Part shown: positions 33,211-36,338 of the stretch, one piece after another
Numbering within the stretch: position 1 is the first letter of the stretch
Layout of the letters: each line of letters begins with the position of its first letter
From: an uncultured Balneolaceae bacterium
GTDB taxonomy: Bacteria > Bacteroidota > Rhodothermia > Balneolales > Balneolaceae
Assembly: GCA_913057825.1 (NCBI GenBank)
Contig: CAJXOW010000035.1
Location: 1 to 36,338 of the forward strand
DNA: 36,338 nt
Direction of reading: 5' to 3'
The notes under the pieces: generated by a model
Told to the model about the DNA's origin: nothing
The model's database searches: none
The model's input: only the letters and a program-made list of their open reading frames with translations
Translations under genes and position numbers: made by a program

Positions 33211-34341
33211 TTAGTCGTAGATATTCGCTTTCGTGTATTCAATATTCAGTTGGTTGCTTAGTCCTGACTGGGTTTTGGTCAAAGTTTCACTGCTATAGAA
33301 CATATCAATATTACCACTGAGAGAAACACTGGTATTACACCCATTTTCGGTGGTTCCACAATTTTGGTCAGGCAATGAAATGACCGAACCATAAAGTTTG
33401 GTATTACCGCGTGCGTCTAGTGCCATATCTTGACCATTTGTAAGAAGCAATCCTTTAAAATTGAAATTTCCTTTCACCGTTATGGAGGCATTGTTTCTAA
33501 CCACCAATATCCCATAGCCTTCACTATTGCCAGCAATCTCGATGTCTTCATTAACCACCGTAATTTCAGGGTCATTTTCATCGCCCCATTGAACACTGTT
33601 CATTTTTTTACCCTTAGAGGGTGGACCTTTCTTTTTCTTGTTGTTATTGTTAGAATTTGAATTTCCAATCGTATTATCCGCATTTTGGGTCCAATTATTC
33701 ACTTCTTGTTGGAGGCTCTTAGGGTCCATAGTAGGCTCAACAGCCATACTCGGCGTTCCACCCTTACCTTTTATATTATTTCCCTGATTTCCCTGCAGTC
33801 CATTTTGAAATCCCTGGTACGCATTGCTGTCCTGTGCCGCCACCCCGGGAATAGACGGAGCGGTGCCGGATCCCCCATCCGGATCTGTATCATTGCCATT
33901 AATTTGAAAGGCGTTGCCGTTGGCATTGAAGTTTACATCGTTATTGCCATAAAACGCCATAGCAGCTTGCGGGGTAGGCATATTCGTATTCATCAAGGCC
34001 GACACATCTTTTTTGACCTGACCGGAAATCCCTGTTGAAATCACTCTTAATTGATTATAAGCAACCGCTGAATTAAGGGGAGTATTCAACTGGATGGAAA
34101 CGCTGCTCTCCCCCAACTTATAGCGTCTCTGGCTACCGAAGCTGTTATAATCCCAATTATTTTCTTTTAGGTCATGTATGGCCAGGTCTACCCCCGAGTA
34201 GGCTGCATTGCGCGCCTGAATTTCCCTTGCTCTATCCACGTTTTGACGAACAATCTGGGTTTTACGCTCCTGCATAGATATCACAATCAGACTATACACC
34301 CCTACAATCAACGTAACCGTTATTAATAAGCCCCTTCCCAT
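33211..34341 (-). CDS. PilX-like minor pilin-type protein with low-complexity linker
   Basis: The 376-residue protein opens MGRG then LLITVTLIVGVYSLIVIS, a hydrophobic helix directly after Gly4, and continues as an amphipathic helix (RARNAAYSGVDLAIHDL-like, 37-58) in the style of PilX. A Gly/Asn/Pro-rich middle and an N/K-rich run (about 226-246) precede a C-terminal region with repeated beta units (GYGILVVRNNASITVKGNFNF at 275 onward, GLLLTNG, TKLYGSVIS), as in PilX-type tip proteins. C328 and C335 may form a disulfide. Position +5 after Gly is Val rather than Glu. It may be part of the tip or priming complex; the role is inferred from fold pattern and position. Confidence 0.7.
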   Translation of the reverse strand: MGRGLLITVTLIVGVYSLIVISMQERKTQIVRQNVDRAREIQARNAAYSGVDLAIHDLKENNWDYNSFGSQRRYKLGESSVSIQLNTPLNSAVAYNQLRVISTGISGQVKKDVSALMNTNMPTPQAAMAFYGNNDVNFNANGNAFQINGNDTDPDGGSGTAPSIPGVAAQDSNAYQGFQNGLQGNQGNNIKGKGGTPSMAVEPTMDPKSLQQEVNNWTQNADNTIGNSNSNNNNKKKKGPPSKGKKMNSVQWGDENDPEITVVNEDIEIAGNSEGYGILVVRNNASITVKGNFNFKGLLLTNGQDMALDARGNTKLYGSVISLPDQNCGTTENGCNTSVSLSGNIDMFYSSETLTKTQSGLSNQLNIEYTKANIYD

Positions 34342-34419
34342 TATGTGTGCAATTTAGTTTTAATTAGCATTTAGTCTAAGTTCCCATTACTATTCAAGCT
34401 TAATTAAAACACTGACTAG

Positions 34420-34962
34420 TCAGTTCTGAATATTCCATGGAGCAAAACGCTTCTGCCATGAAGTGGTTATATATTCCCCGTCAATAGGTGCGGGACTCTG
34501 AACTTCGATAAAAACCTCAATATCACTTACATCAGTGGGAGTATTAGTTTCTTTATTTTCTTTGTCGTAATAGGTCAAATCAAAATCGGTAACTCCCCTG
34601 GTTATGTCCGTCTGATCCCCGTTCATGACACGCACCAGTAAGCGGTCATCGGGATTTTTGGTGGCACTTACGCCATTGGTTGTATATTCCCACCGTATCT
34701 GATCTTCTGTACCGTTGTCGTCAATATCAGCTTTAAACACGAATTCCGTAGAATCAGCAGTTATAATCTTGGGATCAGAGGCATTGTACCCCACCTTTCG
34801 AAAATCATACTCTACAAAGTCGGCGACCGCTCCAATATTGGATTTTGTTATTTGATTCATGGTGGAATAGTCCGACTCGCTGGCCATTCGCGTATTCAAA
34901 GTAAGAATACCCAACAGCAAAAGTCCCCCGATCACCGTACTTGTAACCATTCCAAGGTTCAT
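34420..34962 (-). CDS. PilW/GspJ-like minor pseudopilin
   Basis: The 180-residue protein starts MNLG then MVTSTVIGGLLLLGILTLN, a hydrophobic helix directly after Gly4. The body follows the PilW/GspJ pattern: VEYDFRKVGYN (50-60), FVFKADIDDNGTEDQIRWEY (74-93), LLVRVMNG (108-115), ITRGVTDFDLTYYD (120-133) and DIEVFIEVQS (147-156), ending FAPWNIQN. Position +5 is Thr, not Glu. It overlaps the cyclic-nucleotide-binding gene by 4 bp (ATGA), so the two are translationally coupled. Confidence 0.75.
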   Translation of the reverse strand: MNLGMVTSTVIGGLLLLGILTLNTRMASESDYSTMNQITKSNIGAVADFVEYDFRKVGYNASDPKIITADSTEFVFKADIDDNGTEDQIRWEYTTNGVSATKNPDDRLLVRVMNGDQTDITRGVTDFDLTYYDKENKETNTPTDVSDIEVFIEVQSPAPIDGEYITTSWQKRFAPWNIQN

Positions 34963-35474
34963 GAGAAATCCTTGCCTAGATTTTCATTCAATAAGCGTTT
35001 TTTCAGCTGGAGGAGCTGCATATTCATATTACTTATTTTTTTCTGTTGTATCTCAATGATATTGCGCGTAAAAATATTAAACAGCTTCTCCGGTTTACGT
35101 CTGAAAAAATTCAGCACCTCATGTCGGTCGAACTTCAGCAGTAATGATTCCTCTTCCGCAACGACGTTTGCAATACGATTATTTTTACTGAACAAAAAGG
35201 TTTCCCCCATAAAACTCCCTTCTTTTAACGTGGCCAGCTGAATATTATCCTTCCAGATACAAACACGTCCTTCGGCAATTAAATAGGAAGAATTTACATA
35301 CTGTTCCTCATTGAGGATGACATCGTCCTGCACATAGTGCTGTTCTTCTCCAAGGTTCAAATAAGCCAGTACATCCTCATTGTGAAAATTCTTCAGCAAT
35401 TGCGGCGGCTGCTGGAGAAACTTTCGAATATAATCTGGTAATGCTTCCCTGTTTGTGTTACCGTCGTTATTCAT
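34959..35474 (-). CDS. Cyclic nucleotide-binding domain protein without DNA-binding domain
   Basis: I start it at the ATG at 35472-35474 (171 residues): GGAG lies 8 nt upstream of it, while a GTG three codons earlier would overlap that site. Residues about 25-130 form a CRP-type cyclic-nucleotide-binding domain. The phosphate-binding cassette is GSFMGETFLFSKNNRIANVV (86-105), keeping G90-E91 and R100-x-A102, so binding of cAMP or cGMP is plausible. There is no helix-turn-helix; the C-terminus (about 138-165) is a helical, coiled-coil-like tail. Position inside the pilus operon, coupled to a pseudopilin gene, suggests a second-messenger input into pilus assembly or retraction. That role is inference. 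Confidence 0.82.
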   Translation of the reverse strand: MNNDGNTNREALPDYIRKFLQQPPQLLKNFHNEDVLAYLNLGEEQHYVQDDVILNEEQYVNSSYLIAEGRVCIWKDNIQLATLKEGSFMGETFLFSKNNRIANVVAEEESLLLKFDRHEVLNFFRRKPEKLFNIFTRNIIEIQQKKISNMNMQLLQLKKRLLNENLGKDFS

Positions 35475-35527
35475 ATTAACCACTCCATTTCGATACCCAG
35501 CATTATGGTGATAATTGAATTACATTA

Positions 35528-36013
35528 TTAATAGTAGCTTTTGACCGTTTGCAACTGAATCGGGGTATCCATATAGGTATTGTTTACCGTTACCGTCATC
35601 AGCTTGTGAAAAGTAGTCGAACCGTAGTAACATTGGTCCAGGTCCGACTGTTGCACATAGCAAACTTCAACATCTACCTGGTAATCAACTCCGTTAATAT
35701 TTTTTGTGACGTTATACCCGTTAAAATCGTCAAAATCATCATAGGGATCTTTTGAGGGATCCGTTCGGCTTTCATCCCATCCGGGTCCGAGACTATACGG
35801 ACCGGTAAATTGTGCAGGATCATCATCCTCATCAAAGTTCAGCACTCTACCCTCATTAATCAAACTCTGTCCGACAGCCATAGCCACCTGGTCGTATTCA
35901 TTCTGAATCAGTGCCAGGTCATTAAGAACCATAAAACGGTTCATATTCATCAGAATCAATGAAAAAATGACCATGGCCCCCATTACCTGTATGACTTGAG
36001 ACATTCCCTGCAT
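35528..36013 (-). CDS. Pilin-like protein
   Basis: The 161-residue protein starts MQG then MSQVIQVMGAMVIFSLILMN, a hydrophobic helix after Gly3 with Ile, not Glu, at +5. A second ATG at codon 4 has GGGA directly before it and is a possible alternative start, which would remove the Gly leader. The remainder has an amphipathic helix (NDLALIQNEYDQVAMAVGQS, 31-50), an acidic patch (DEDDD, 61-65) and a beta-rich head with two Cys (118 and 128) spaced as in pilin disulfide loops. It lies between PilB and the cyclic-nucleotide-binding gene. Confidence 0.68.
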   Translation of the reverse strand: MQGMSQVIQVMGAMVIFSLILMNMNRFMVLNDLALIQNEYDQVAMAVGQSLINEGRVLNFDEDDDPAQFTGPYSLGPGWDESRTDPSKDPYDDFDDFNGYNVTKNINGVDYQVDVEVCYVQQSDLDQCYYGSTTFHKLMTVTVNNTYMDTPIQLQTVKSYY

Positions 36014-36076
36014 AATATCGCCTATTTATTCCTTTCCATTAATGTAAGTAATTTTAGCAGAAATCATAAGAAAGCA

Positions 36077-36338
36077 TTATTCCTCGTCCTCCAGCGTAAT
36101 AGCGGCCACTTCGTCGAGGGTGGTGACCCCCTCCTTCACTCTTTCCCGTCCGGAGCCGCGTAAACTCAACATCCCGTTATCCATCGCCTTGCGGCGAATG
36201 GCGTCTTCGTCGATTTCATCTCCCGACTGCAAAATTGTGTCGCTGATTTCCTGGGTAAAATACAGCGCCTCCATAATAGCCGTTCGGCCCTTGTAGCCGG
36301 TATCGTTGCATTTTTCACATCCCACCGCCTCGTAGAAA
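36077..36338 (-). CDS. pilB: PilB/GspE-type assembly ATPase, C-terminal fragment (cut by window edge)
   Basis: Only the last 86 codons are present; the gene enters from the right edge. The visible part begins FYEAVGCEKCNDTGYKGRTA, the second CxxC pair of the tetracysteine zinc motif plus the tGYkGR block of PilB/GspE ATPases. It is followed by the helical C-domain ending LRGSGRERVKEGVTTLDEVA, the standard end of the family. Walker motifs are outside the window. It is the first gene seen of the pilus-like locus and lies 63 bp upstream of the 161-residue pilin gene. Confidence 0.92.
   Translation of the reverse strand, partial: FYEAVGCEKCNDTGYKGRTAIMEALYFTQEISDTILQSGDEIDEDAIRRKAMDNGMLSLRGSGRERVKEGVTTLDEVAAITLEDEE

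Overview
The window looks like chromosomal DNA of a Balneolota/Rhodothermota-type bacterium (FCB group, probably marine or halophilic). The clues are type A C-terminal sorting domains of the type IX secretion system (T9SS; NYPNPFNP box), twin-arginine (Tat) glycoside hydrolases next to a sulfatase, a glycine-betaine binding lipoprotein, and pilin-like proteins beginning MGQQQLLL. The taxon is inferred from protein style only; there is no rRNA gene in the window.

Region 1 (1-7550, all minus strand) encodes four large secreted proteins. Two are LamG-like (one cut by the window edge), one carries fibronectin type III, HExxH and thrombospondin type 3 features, and one has an unrecognised front half with a fibronectin type III domain. 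The three complete ones end in T9SS sorting domains. Strong minus-strand terminators separate some of the units. Region 2 (7757-9983, minus) is the threonine-to-glycine pathway: kbl, then an SDR-type L-threonine dehydrogenase. A tandem array of four 29-bp units lies next to kbl.

Region 3 (10218-20826) is a sulfated-glycan module. It holds one minus-strand GH63/MGH1-like hydrolase and then, on the plus strand, a Cys-type sulfatase, a radical-SAM anaerobic sulfatase maturase, two tandem Tat-exported GH63/MGH1-like paralogues and an aerobic formylglycine-generating enzyme. The single sulfatase therefore has both an oxygen-independent and an oxygen-dependent activator nearby. The sulfatase gene is bracketed by two different inverted-repeat elements.

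Region 4 (21238-26047) holds a lipoprotein, a stand-alone Lrp/AsnC effector domain, and a plus-strand operon of a lysine 6-dehydrogenase-like enzyme, an MFS carrier and a PLP enzyme of the D-threonine aldolase/D-serine dehydratase type. This looks like an amino-acid metabolism unit.

Region 5 (26066-36338, minus) is a type IV pilus-like machine of unusual build. It has PilB (partial), PilT with an altered Asp box, a PilM-PilN fusion, a PilO-PilP-like fusion, a secretin with a C-terminal SPOR domain, a cyclic-nucleotide-binding protein, and four pilin-like proteins with very short leaders ending in Gly and no Glu at position 5. A betaine-binding lipoprotein gene is embedded in it. I consider this locus the best candidate for an under-described system.

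Three copies (12730-12904, 20946-21094, 22461-22606) of a fold-back element family with a shared GGGCGGC core and a CCGAA/TTCGG inner hairpin occupy intergenic gaps. I found no tRNA, rRNA, CRISPR array, transposase or integrase gene.
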